Source of the DNA: Butyrivibrio sp. YAB3001
GTDB taxonomy: Bacteria; Bacillota; Clostridia; Lachnospirales; Lachnospiraceae
Assembly: GCF_900112195.1 (NCBI RefSeq)
Contig: NZ_FOKR01000002.1
Coordinates: forward strand, 218,134 to 282,133
Direction of reading: 5' to 3'
Length of the DNA: 64,000 nt
Numbering within the stretch: position 1 is the first letter of the stretch; every line of letters begins with the position of its first letter. Of the stretch, positions 1 through 6,918 are shown one piece after another. The translations under genes were made by a program, and so were the position numbers. The notes under the pieces are model-generated. The model had not been told where the DNA came from and did not search any database. It saw only the letters and a program-made list of their open reading frames with translations.

Positions 1-344
1 CCCTGATTTTCTTCGCCTTGGTTCTCTTCACCCTGATTCTCTTCAGAATTCTCAGTGCAATCTGATTCAGAATTTGAATTTTCAGAATTATTAAGAGATT
101 CTTCATCCACACAGGCTTCCTGTGCTGAATCAGCTAAACTCTGAGCTTCCGCAGTAACAGGTACATATTCATCAGATTCTGCATTAGTCTGATCAGTAAC
201 TTCAGGTTCATTATCATTATTTGAGTTACTGTCTGTATCAGTATTTGCATATGCCGTAATAGGTGTTTGAAGCGCCATCATCGCAGAAATACCAATTGAA
301 AGTGCTGTTAATAATCTTTTATTGGTTACGTTATTCTTCTTCAT
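1..344 (-). CDS. secreted low-complexity protein, N-terminal part (partial)
   Basis: The gene runs off the left edge of the window, so only the first 114 or so codons are present. The start ATG at 342-344 has a GGAGA ribosome site a few bases upstream. The protein opens with a basic stretch and a hydrophobic core ending in a TAYA-N type site near residue 33, a convincing Sec signal peptide. The rest is rich in N, S, D and E with almost no hydrophobic residues. At the window edge a 15-bp unit encoding E-E-N-Q-G is repeated about three times with synonymous differences. This looks like a linker or stalk of a secreted or surface protein; the functional domain lies outside the window and cannot be named. 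Confidence 0.8.
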   Translation of the reverse strand, partial: MKKNNVTNKRLLTALSIGISAMMALQTPITAYANTDTDSNSNNDNEPEVTDQTNAESDEYVPVTAEAQSLADSAQEACVDEESLNNSENSNSESDCTENSEENQGEENQGEENQ

Positions 345-409
345 GATGTCTCCTCTCATATAAATTCTAAAACTCTACATTACTTGACATGAACTAAACA
401 GTAATAATG

Positions 410-727
410 TTATTCTTCGCTTGTACCAATCTGTTCGAAAAGATATTGCAAAACATCCGGTGTAAACTTTTTTGCCTTGAAAGCTATTGACTTTTTATTT
501 CCCAGCTCTTTGTCTTCTCTAACGGCTTCCGAATACATTATCATTGTCTCTACAACAACTATAAGTTCTCGTCCAACAAGATTTGGAATATGTTTGTCAA
601 CTGTGATTGCGATTCCAAGTGGACTAATGTTTTTGACTTGCCCGTAGTACTTTTTTAATGTTTCCTTGTCAACGATTACACTGTTTGCCAAAAACTCGAC
701 TCTGTTAATAGTTCTGCGTTCTCTCAT
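410..727 (-). CDS. PilZ domain protein
   Basis: A 105-residue, single-domain protein. Near the N-terminus it has the RxxxR motif (R-T-I-N-R) and about 30 residues later N-I-S-P-L-G, which fits the [D/N]xSxxG second motif; together these form the c-di-GMP binding site of PilZ domains. The expected output is c-di-GMP-dependent control of motility or exopolysaccharide, but no partner is encoded next to it. An in-frame TTG four codons upstream (739) would place the GGAGG ribosome site inside the gene, so the ATG at 727 is preferred. Its own downstream neighbour is the secreted protein at the window edge. Family assignment rests on the two motifs and overall length. Confidence 0.75.
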   Translation of the reverse strand: MRERRTINRVEFLANSVIVDKETLKKYYGQVKNISPLGIAITVDKHIPNLVGRELIVVVETMIMYSEAVREDKELGNKKSIAFKAKKFTPDVLQYLFEQIGTSEE

Positions 728-861
728 GATACCCTCCAATTACCTATCTTCTAATTAAATTATATTTAGTTACAATCATAAAAATAATCATAAAGAACAA
801 TCATAATTCAAATTCAGACTCTTTTATGATTTAGTTTATATGATTTTTAGAATAAACTAAA

Positions 862-914
862 AATGACCTTAAACGAGATGATCATTGAAATATATCATCC
901 CATTTAAGGTCATT
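862..914 (-). terminator. intrinsic terminator of the epimerase-like gene
   Basis: Inverted repeat of about 21 bp with arms 862-882 and 894-914 (AATGACCTTAAA pairs with TTTAAGGTCATT, continuing with two mismatches). On the minus strand it is followed by a T-rich stretch (TTTTTAGTTTATT). It sits just downstream of the aldose-epimerase-like gene. The rest of the 728-994 gap shows nothing recognisable. Confidence 0.65.
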
Positions 915-994
915 ATAACATCTATATTTTAACGCAATTGTAACTAAAGAATAAAAAACAACTAAATTTTGAAACAATTTAACCTTTTTATTAA

Positions 995-1876
995 TCAGTA
1001 TACTTTAATCTTGTATGAAGCCTTAAATTCTTCTCCTATTTGAAGCCTCATGCCATATTCACGGTCTTCCAGTTTCTGTGAAAAGCCCACTCTGTCGCAT
1101 CTGCCATACCAGGGTTCGATGCATACAAAAGGTGCTTTTTTACCGGCAGGAGACCATAAGCCAAACAATGGAGAATCAAACTTTACTTTTAACACTTTTT
1201 TATTATCAGAATCAATAAGAGTTACCGAATCAGCCTGTCTATTCTCAATTATCAGGGCATCTTTTGCAAAAAGCTCATCGCTTAGATGCATTTTTCCCTT
1301 ATTTAATGTAAGCTCCATCCTATTATCAGAAAGGCATCCGCTTCCTGCATCATCTAAAACACCGCAGATAACATTTTCTGAAAGCTTTTCATCACCCTTC
1401 TTTAACAAGAGCTTCGAATTATTAAGATCACAGTTAAATGCAGGATGTCCACCAATTGAAAAATACATGCTTCTGTTTCCGGTATTTTTTACCTTCCAAA
1501 TAACTTTAACCTTATCATCTTTAATCTTATATCCAATTCTCAGTCCAAAATAAAATGGATATTTCTTTAAAGTCTCATCATTTTCTTTTAACTCAAACCA
1601 TAATGAATGCTCATCACTTTTTACAAGATGAAAATCCATATCCCTTGCAAAGCCATGCTGAGACATCTCATATACTTTGCCATCATATAGAGATTTCTTT
1701 TCCCAATAATTACCAACAAGCGGGAAAAGAACAGGTGATGTTCTTCCCCAAAACTTAGGATCTGCCTGCCACATCAGTTCTTTATTATCATAATTGCGCA
1801 CAAGAGATTTAATCTCTGCTCCGTGTTCAGAAATCTTTAATGTTAAAAAATCATTTTTTAATGTGTATTCTCTCAT
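995..1876 (-). CDS. aldose 1-epimerase family protein (LacX-like)
   Basis: A 293-residue protein of the galactose-mutarotase fold. It carries HGFARD near residue 74, GGHPAFNC near 142-149 and EPWYGRCDR near the C-terminus, the pattern typical of the LacX/YeaD-type sugar epimerase branch rather than classical GalM. No signal peptide is present after start correction, so it acts in the cytoplasm, interconverting anomers of an aldose or a phosphorylated sugar; the substrate cannot be read from sequence. The start at 1876 is chosen because GGAGGAG lies directly upstream; an upstream in-frame start at 1951 would bury that site. It is divergently oriented from the transaldolase-like gene and ends at a good terminator. 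Confidence 0.85.
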   Translation of the reverse strand: MREYTLKNDFLTLKISEHGAEIKSLVRNYDNKELMWQADPKFWGRTSPVLFPLVGNYWEKKSLYDGKVYEMSQHGFARDMDFHLVKSDEHSLWFELKENDETLKKYPFYFGLRIGYKIKDDKVKVIWKVKNTGNRSMYFSIGGHPAFNCDLNNSKLLLKKGDEKLSENVICGVLDDAGSGCLSDNRMELTLNKGKMHLSDELFAKDALIIENRQADSVTLIDSDNKKVLKVKFDSPLFGLWSPAGKKAPFVCIEPWYGRCDRVGFSQKLEDREYGMRLQIGEEFKASYKIKVY

Positions 1877-2057
1877 CTGCTCCTCCTGAATGAACTTTTC
1901 TCTCATTTGTTTATACAAATTAAGTATAAAAGCTATACACAAACGTTTCAAGCACGCATAAAATGATCAAAGCACTAATTGATTAGAAATAAGCAAAAAA
2001 AAGAGATAAATAAAAACATAAAAATGTTAATATATTTTTTGTTTGAAACAGAAAATG

Positions 2058-2088
2058 TTCACCATATGATTTTATTTTTTGCTATAAT
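2058..2088 (+). promoter_or_regulatory. extended -10 promoter of the transaldolase-like gene
   Basis: TATAAT at 2083-2088 is preceded by TG one base upstream (TGCTATAAT), an extended -10 element. A weak TTCACC at 2058-2063 with 19-bp spacing is the only -35 candidate. The predicted transcript starts about 40 bases before the GGAGGAG ribosome site and ATG at 2134. Confidence 0.5.
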
Positions 2089-2133
2089 ACTATGGTGATT
2101 ATTAAAAACCAAGTATTTTTCAGGAGGAGAATT

Positions 2134-2787
2134 ATGAAGTTCTTTATTGACACAGCCAACATTGAAGAAATTAAGAAAGCTAACGACATGGGTGTTATCT
2201 GTGGTGTAACAACTAACCCATCTCTTATCGCTAAAGAAGGTCGTGACGTTTATGAAGTAGTTAAGGAAATCGCTTCAATCGTTGATGGTCCTATTTCAGG
2301 AGAAGTTAAGGCTACAACAACAGACGCTGAAGGCATGATTGCTGAAGGCCGTGAAATTGCTAAGCTCCACCCTAACATGGTTGTTAAGATTCCTATGACT
2401 GTAGAAGGCCTCAAGGCTTGCCACGTTCTTTCAAAGGAAGGCATCAAGGTTAACATGACACTTATCTTCACAGCTAACCAGGCTCTTCTTGCTGCAAGAT
2501 CAGGCGCTGCATTTGTAAGTCCTTTCCTTGGAAGACTTGATGATATCAGCGTAAGAGGAACAGACCTCATTTCTGAAGTTGCTGAAATCTTCAACATCCA
2601 TGGTATCGAAACAGAAATCATCGCTGCTAGCATCCGTCATCCTATGCACGTTACAGATTGTGCACTTGCAGGTGCTGATATCGCAACAGTTCCTTACAAG
2701 GTAATTGAGCAGATGACACATCACCCTCTTACAGATCAGGGTATTGAGAAATTCCAGAAGGATTATCTTGCAGTTTTCGGTGCATAA
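2134..2787 (+). CDS. fsa: fructose-6-phosphate aldolase / transaldolase-like protein
   Basis: A 217-residue TIM-barrel aldolase, the length of the short FSA/TalC subfamily of transaldolases. It starts [13 protein letters not shown] and contains the VTTNPSL segment and KIPMT, whose lysine near residue 85 is the Schiff-base residue of the family. The reaction is either transaldolase (sedoheptulose-7-P plus glyceraldehyde-3-P) or fructose-6-P cleavage; short proteins of this type in Clostridia often serve as the working transaldolase of the pentose-phosphate pathway, and sequence alone does not separate the two. The start at 2134 follows GGAGGAG; the longer reading from 2092 would run across the promoter. 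Codon choice is strongly biased compared with neighbours, suggesting high expression. It is monocistronic, bounded by a promoter and a strong terminator. Confidence 0.9.
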   Translation: MKFFIDTANIEEIKKANDMGVICGVTTNPSLIAKEGRDVYEVVKEIASIVDGPISGEVKATTTDAEGMIAEGREIAKLHPNMVVKIPMTVEGLKACHVLSKEGIKVNMTLIFTANQALLAARSGAAFVSPFLGRLDDISVRGTDLISEVAEIFNIHGIETEIIAASIRHPMHVTDCALAGADIATVPYKVIEQMTHHPLTDQGIEKFQKDYLAVFGA

Positions 2788-2818
2788 TTAACAGAAAAAA
2801 TTAGCATACATCATTAAG

Positions 2819-2847
2819 TAGGAAGGACATTGTTCCTTCCTATTTTT
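2819..2847 (+). terminator. intrinsic terminator after the transaldolase-like gene
   Basis: Perfect 9-bp stem (TAGGAAGGA / TCCTTCCTA) with a 6-base loop followed by ATTTTTTAT. It lies about 30 bases after the stop codon at 2787. Confidence 0.85.
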
Positions 2848-3019
2848 TATAAAAAAATATCCTTATTACTGCTATGTGTTTTATAGTATGAATTTCTTCT
2901 CCAATAACGCAATTAATGAGAAAAAAATCGAAACATGTGCGTAGAATTGAAAGTCCAAAAAGCCTACTATTTAAGTGGGGTTAGAAATAAAATTATATTT
3001 TCTTTTTGGAGGTTATGGT

Positions 3020-4210
3020 ATGAAACAACTAATTTATTCAGTCTACGTAATTTTGCCAATTCTTTTGCTTTGGCGCGCTAGTTTTGTTGGGGTTAAAAAA
3101 TGGAATGACGGATTTTTGTCTTTGGAACAGACAAAAGCTTTTCAGGGATTCCTTGCAGTGTGCATCATGCTGCATCACATCGGTCAGAAAACTGCAGCTT
3201 CATGGATTCAGCCAAAAAGCCGCATCGTTCATGGTCTTGATATGTTCGTTCCAATCGGTTACTTGTTAGTTGCAATCTTTTTGTTTTTCAATGGATATGG
3301 TGTTTACAAAAGTTTCCATTCAAAACCAAACTACCTGAATGGTTATGTAAAAAAACGTATCCTGCCTGTTATTTTGGCTCTTTACAGCACAACTTTGATT
3401 TTCTTCGTAGTAAGACTTTTAATCGGTGAAAAAATGGATGGCAAGCAGGTTCTTCTTTACCTCACCAGTATTGATCTTTGCAACCCTAATACCTGGTATG
3501 TAATTGTACTTCCCTTCTTCTACCTTGCTTTTTACCTTTCATTTAAATTCATCAAAAAAGATGGTCTTGCTGTAGCTGCTACTACTGCTTTCGTTGTTCT
3601 TTATCAGCTATTGGGCACACGCATCAACCACAATGATTTTTGGATTCGTGGTGAGTGGTGGTACAACTGTGTACACCTTTTCCCTATCGGAATTATCTTT
3701 GCCAAGTATGAAAACAAGATCATTCCTCATGTAAAGAAATACTATTGGGCATATCTTATTGTAGCTTTAGCAGCTTTCTATCCGCTCTATGTATGGTCAG
3801 GACATATGTGCGACATATTTGGATATTATGGCGAAAACTGGGGCGCTCCTGATGTAGTATTAAGAAGACGTATCAGCCTTCTCTCTCAGGTAGTCCTTAC
3901 AACAGAATTCGTATTCTGCTGGCTGTTACTTGGCATGAAGGTTAAGATTGGCAATGCTTTCCTTAAATTCATGGGAACAATAACACTTGAATTCTACCTT
4001 ATTCATGGACTTTTTGTTGAACTATTTGGATGGCAATTTGATGGCGGAGTAAGATCACCACACCACATCAAATATGTTATAGTATATGTTCTTGTAGTAT
4101 TTGCTTTGGGTGTTCCTTCTGCTATTCTACTCAAGAAATTTCATAAATTTGTTCTTGGTCTTGGCAAAAAGAAAGAGTGTCCCAAGGAAGAAAAAGCTCT
4201 GTCAGCATAA
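3020..4210 (+). CDS. membrane acyltransferase, acyltransferase-3 family
   Basis: A 396-residue polytopic membrane protein with roughly ten hydrophobic segments. The segment around residues 35-55 (AFQGFLAV, then MLHHIGQ) matches the first helix of acyltransferase-3 enzymes, where an arginine or histidine pair near the helix end is part of the active site; a second signature (FYLIHG) occurs near residue 335. These enzymes move O-acetyl groups across the membrane onto cell-surface or exported glycans. The ATG at 3020 follows GGAGG with seven-base spacing; an upstream GTG at 2975 lacks a ribosome site. The next gene is a cytoplasmic GH8 enzyme, separated by a terminator-like hairpin. The acceptor glycan is unknown. 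Confidence 0.75.
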   Translation: MKQLIYSVYVILPILLLWRASFVGVKKWNDGFLSLEQTKAFQGFLAVCIMLHHIGQKTAASWIQPKSRIVHGLDMFVPIGYLLVAIFLFFNGYGVYKSFHSKPNYLNGYVKKRILPVILALYSTTLIFFVVRLLIGEKMDGKQVLLYLTSIDLCNPNTWYVIVLPFFYLAFYLSFKFIKKDGLAVAATTAFVVLYQLLGTRINHNDFWIRGEWWYNCVHLFPIGIIFAKYENKIIPHVKKYYWAYLIVALAAFYPLYVWSGHMCDIFGYYGENWGAPDVVLRRRISLLSQVVLTTEFVFCWLLLGMKVKIGNAFLKFMGTITLEFYLIHGLFVELFGWQFDGGVRSPHHIKYVIVYVLVVFALGVPSAILLKKFHKFVLGLGKKKECPKEEKALSA

Positions 4211-4290
4211 TATCTATTAGCGATTATTATCTATAGTAAATGAACGTAATATCTGACATTTACCATAAAACGATTTTAGAGGATACAGAT

Positions 4291-4331
4291 ACATCTTGCT
4301 AAATCATCATTTTGGCAAGATGTATTTTTTT
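4291..4331 (+). terminator. terminator or attenuator between acyltransferase and GH8 genes
   Basis: Stem ACATCTTGC (4291-4299) / GCAAGATGT (4315-4323) followed directly by ATTTTTTTT. The T-run ends only a few bases before the AAAGGA ribosome site of the GH8 gene. No convincing promoter is visible between hairpin and ATG, so the GH8 gene may depend on read-through. Confidence 0.7.
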
Positions 4332-4348
4332 AAGAAAGGACATAAAAA

Positions 4349-5491
4349 ATGAGTGCATTAGAAAACAAAACTTACAGAAATCTATTAAAAGAAATCGGTA
4401 TCCCGGATGATGAGATCAAAGCAAGAATCAAAGAAGCTGTTCAAATCTTTTTCTATGATGAGAATGAAAGAATTTATCATGAAGCCGACACAGACATGGG
4501 TTATCTGACTGATACCGGCAATAATGATGCCAGAACTGAAGGCATGTCCTATGGCATGATGTTGTGTGTTCAGCTTGATATGAAGGAAGAATTTGACAGA
4601 ATTTGGAAATGGTCCAAGACATATATGTTCATGGATAAGGGTGATAATGAAGGATATTTTGCCTGGTCTTGCCAGACTGATGGAACTAAAAATGCTGATG
4701 GTCCTGCACCTGACGGCGAAGAATTTTATGCTATGGCTCTCTTTTTTGCCTCCCACAGATGGGGTGATGGCGAAGGAATCTTTGAATATAGCAAAGAAGC
4801 CAGAAATATTCTTAGCGCATGCCTTCATAAGGGGGAAAATGGCCGCGTAGGTTGCCCTATGTGGAATCATGAAAACGGACAGATTCTCTTTGTTCCCGGA
4901 ATTGATTTTACAGATCCCTCTTATCATCTTCCACACTTCTATGAACTTTTTGCACTTTGGGCTAATGAAGAAGACAGAGATTTCTTTAAGCGTGCAGCTA
5001 AAGTAAGCCGCGAATATCTTGCAAAAGCATGCCACAAAGATACCGGTCTAAGCGCTGAATATGCAAACTTCGATGGAACTCCTCTAGATAAGCAGCTTCC
5101 ATGGGGCTACTTTGGAAACTTCTTTAGCGATGCTTATAGAACAGCCGCTAACATCGGTCTTGACAGTGTATGGTTCTCAGAAGACTGTGGCCAGCTTGAA
5201 GTTCCTCTTAAAATGATGAAATTCTTCGGAACAGACCTTGAAGCTGTAAGATGCGAATATAAGGTAGATGGAACCCCTACTGAAAGACCTGTCCTCCATC
5301 CACTTGGACTTCTTTCTACTATCGCCCAGGGCGCTCTTGTAGCAAAGACCGACGAAGAGATGGAACTTGCAACAAAATGGGTAAAATGGTTCTGGAATCA
5401 GCCTTTAAGAAAAGGTGTGCGTAGATACTACGACAATTGCCTTTATATGTTTGCTCTCCTGGCTCTGTCAGGAAATTATAGAATTTGGTAA
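4349..5491 (+). CDS. GH8 reducing-end xylose-releasing exo-oligoxylanase-like enzyme
   Basis: A 380-residue glycoside hydrolase family 8 protein without a signal peptide. The block TEGMSYGMM places the catalytic acid at Glu64, and PDGEEF contains the conserved Asp122 of the GH8 centre; a further NFFSDAYRTA block near residue 255 matches the base region. Length and lack of secretion signal match Rex-type enzymes (EC 3.2.1.156), which remove xylose from the reducing end of imported xylo-oligosaccharides. An intracellular endo-acting GH8 cannot be excluded. The upstream gene is a membrane acyltransferase and the transaldolase-like gene lies further up, consistent with pentose use. Downstream is a palindrome cluster and a bidirectional terminator shared with the convergent phosphoesterase gene. 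Confidence 0.88.
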   Translation: MSALENKTYRNLLKEIGIPDDEIKARIKEAVQIFFYDENERIYHEADTDMGYLTDTGNNDARTEGMSYGMMLCVQLDMKEEFDRIWKWSKTYMFMDKGDNEGYFAWSCQTDGTKNADGPAPDGEEFYAMALFFASHRWGDGEGIFEYSKEARNILSACLHKGENGRVGCPMWNHENGQILFVPGIDFTDPSYHLPHFYELFALWANEEDRDFFKRAAKVSREYLAKACHKDTGLSAEYANFDGTPLDKQLPWGYFGNFFSDAYRTAANIGLDSVWFSEDCGQLEVPLKMMKFFGTDLEAVRCEYKVDGTPTERPVLHPLGLLSTIAQGALVAKTDEEMELATKWVKWFWNQPLRKGVRRYYDNCLYMFALLALSGNYRIW

Positions 5492-5508
5492 ACGTTTCTC
5501 ATAAGAAC

Positions 5509-5531
5509 AAAGAGTTGCTTTGCAACTCTTT
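5509..5531. repeat. short palindrome after the GH8 gene
   Basis: AAAGAGTTG (5509-5517) and CAACTCTTT (5523-5531) form a perfect 9-bp stem with a 5-base loop. No T-run follows on either strand, so it may serve as an mRNA 3' end stabiliser or belong to the adjacent repeat element. Confidence 0.6.
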
Positions 5532-5536
5532 ACGCG

Positions 5537-5640
5537 CTGATGCGCGCAAGCGTTAGCTTGCATATACATTTGCGCATCAGTCGCATCCATAGCGGAGCGT
5601 TTTTATTTCATAGGAATGCGAAGCAATTTCCTATGAAATA
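5537..5640. repeat. dispersed palindromic element, copy 1
   Basis: Compound palindrome. CTGATGCGC (5537-5545) pairs with GCGCATCAG (5572-5580) and encloses a small GCAAGC/GCTTGC hairpin. It continues through a conserved core (GCATCC...AGCGGAGCGTTTTT, 5583-5605) to a perfect 13-bp stem, 5604-5616 with 5628-5640. Positions 5540-5588 match 17266-17314 with about five differences in 49 bases, and the core recurs again at 17434-17473. It is therefore a repeat family rather than a local terminator. Confidence 0.75.
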
Positions 5641-5681
5641 AAAAAACAGAAACACGCATTTACTGCAGGTTTCTGTTTTTT
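5640..5681. terminator. bidirectional terminator between convergent genes
   Basis: A 13-bp perfect stem (AAAAAACAGAAAC, 5640-5652, with GTTTCTGTTTTTT, 5668-5680) gives a T-run on both strands. It lies between the plus-strand GH8 gene and the minus-strand metallophosphoesterase gene. Confidence 0.8.
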
Positions 5682-5729
5682 TATTTTAGCCTTATACAAA
5701 ACGCTTCATAGAAAGCGCATTGTTTTTAT

Positions 5730-6332
5730 TCACTCATTTAGATGCATCCACTCAAAAAGTGAAAGTGGTGTATAATCCGATCTCTTGCAGAAACAATTGA
5801 TCATATTACAGGGGATTGTGCTCTCATGTTCACTTCCTATAGGAAAGTAAGGGGTTTCTCTTATAAGCCCGATTATCTTTTGCATAAGTTGTTCATCTCT
5901 TGTCTCATGAACATGCCCATACATCATATAGGTTTTAGGATCACCGTTGTGCCTCTTTCTATACTGCCCTTCATAAAAAGGCATGGGATAATGACAACAG
6001 ATTACTTTTTTCTGACTATCAACAATTTCCCTGTAGTTATCAATCCATTCAAATCTATCAAGATCAAATCCCGGTTTTGAGAGATACTTATCATGATTGC
6101 CTACTATGAGACATAACTTTCCTTTTAATCTGTGAATAAGGTCATTTGTCTGTTCAACCGTTCCCAGAGATAAATCGCCCAATATCACTACTCTGTCAGC
6201 ATTTGTAACTTTACTGTTCCATTTTTCAATCATGTACTCATTCATTTCCTCACAGCTGGAAAAACCACGCTTATCCATTTTTTCATTGAGCGCGCTATGA
6301 TAAAAATGACAGTCTGCAATATAATAAATCAA
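5730..6332 (-). CDS. calcineurin-like metallophosphoesterase
   Basis: A roughly 200-residue cytoplasmic phosphoesterase. The metal-binding blocks appear in order: IADCHFYH at the N-terminus (D-x-H), ILGDLS, VGNHDK, CCHYP and GHVHE. These define the dinuclear-metal calcineurin-like fold; the substrate is not predictable. The start is a TTG. The one at 6332 has GAGG eight bases upstream, while the TTG at 6338 would leave only two bases of spacing, so 6332 is preferred. It is the last gene of a minus-strand group with rnhA and the MutS-like gene, about 70 bases after rnhA, and ends at the bidirectional terminator. Confidence 0.85.
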   Translation of the reverse strand: MIYYIADCHFYHSALNEKMDKRGFSSCEEMNEYMIEKWNSKVTNADRVVILGDLSLGTVEQTNDLIHRLKGKLCLIVGNHDKYLSKPGFDLDRFEWIDNYREIVDSQKKVICCHYPMPFYEGQYRKRHNGDPKTYMMYGHVHETRDEQLMQKIIGLIRETPYFPIGSEHESTIPCNMINCFCKRSDYTPLSLFEWMHLNE

Positions 6333-6400
6333 TCTCAAAACCTCAAATTAAATATTCAGATCTTACAAGAATCAAAATCTATATAAAGTGCAAGATCAGT

Positions 6401-6889
6401 TCACCTCAAATCTCCACCATCATCATGTAAAAGCTTTGATGATGGCTGATCTGCAGCAGTTGTAGCAAGATGATCACATCTTTCGTTTTCAGAATGTCCG
6501 GCGTGACCTTTTACCCAGTGCCATCTGATTCCATGAGGCTCAGTAGCTGCAATAAGCCTTTTCCAAAGCTCAACATTCTTGACCGGCTTCTTGGTGGAAG
6601 TCTTCCAACCATTCTTTATCCAGTTTTCAATCCAATGCTCATTAAAAGCACTGATCACATATTTTGAATCTGAATACATTTCAACATCGCATGGTCTGTT
6701 AAGTGCCTCAAGTCCTACAATAGCACCCATTAGTTCCATGCGGTTATTTGTTGTTTTATCATAGCCTGCGCTCAGCTCTTTTTCATGGACATCACCCTTG
6801 GCATCAACATATCTCAAAATAGTGCCATAACCTCCCGGTCCATCAGGGTTTCCTCTGGCAGAGCCATCAGAATATATTTCTACTCGCAT
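6401..6889 (-). CDS. rnhA: ribonuclease HI
   Basis: A 162-residue protein covering the full RNase H fold. The catalytic carboxylates are visible: Asp in YSDGSARGN, Glu in NRMELMGA, Asp in YSDSKYV and Asp in [16 protein letters not shown] gives the handle and histidine region. It degrades the RNA strand of RNA-DNA hybrids in the cytoplasm, helping remove primers and R-loops. A clean AAAGGAGA site precedes the ATG at 6889. It follows the MutS-like gene by 29 bases, so the two are probably co-transcribed. A second enzyme of overlapping function, RNase HII, is encoded at 29800-30561. Confidence 0.95.
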   Translation of the reverse strand: MRVEIYSDGSARGNPDGPGGYGTILRYVDAKGDVHEKELSAGYDKTTNNRMELMGAIVGLEALNRPCDVEMYSDSKYVISAFNEHWIENWIKNGWKTSTKKPVKNVELWKRLIAATEPHGIRWHWVKGHAGHSENERCDHLATTAADQPSSKLLHDDGGDLR

Positions 6890-6918
6890 TTATATCTCCT
6901 TTAGTAACAATAACTCTT

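Noticed and set aside
1050-1553. Long plus-strand reading frame opposite the epimerase-like gene
   Set aside because: No ribosome site or promoter, composition is that of an antisense shadow, and the minus-strand gene has clear family motifs.
2250-2633. Minus-strand frame inside the transaldolase-like gene
   Set aside because: Its sequence mirrors the strongly codon-biased aldolase gene and has no start signals.
5492-5729. CRISPR-like array because of several hairpins in a row
   Set aside because: The hairpins differ in sequence and spacing, there are no regular direct repeats and no cas genes nearby.
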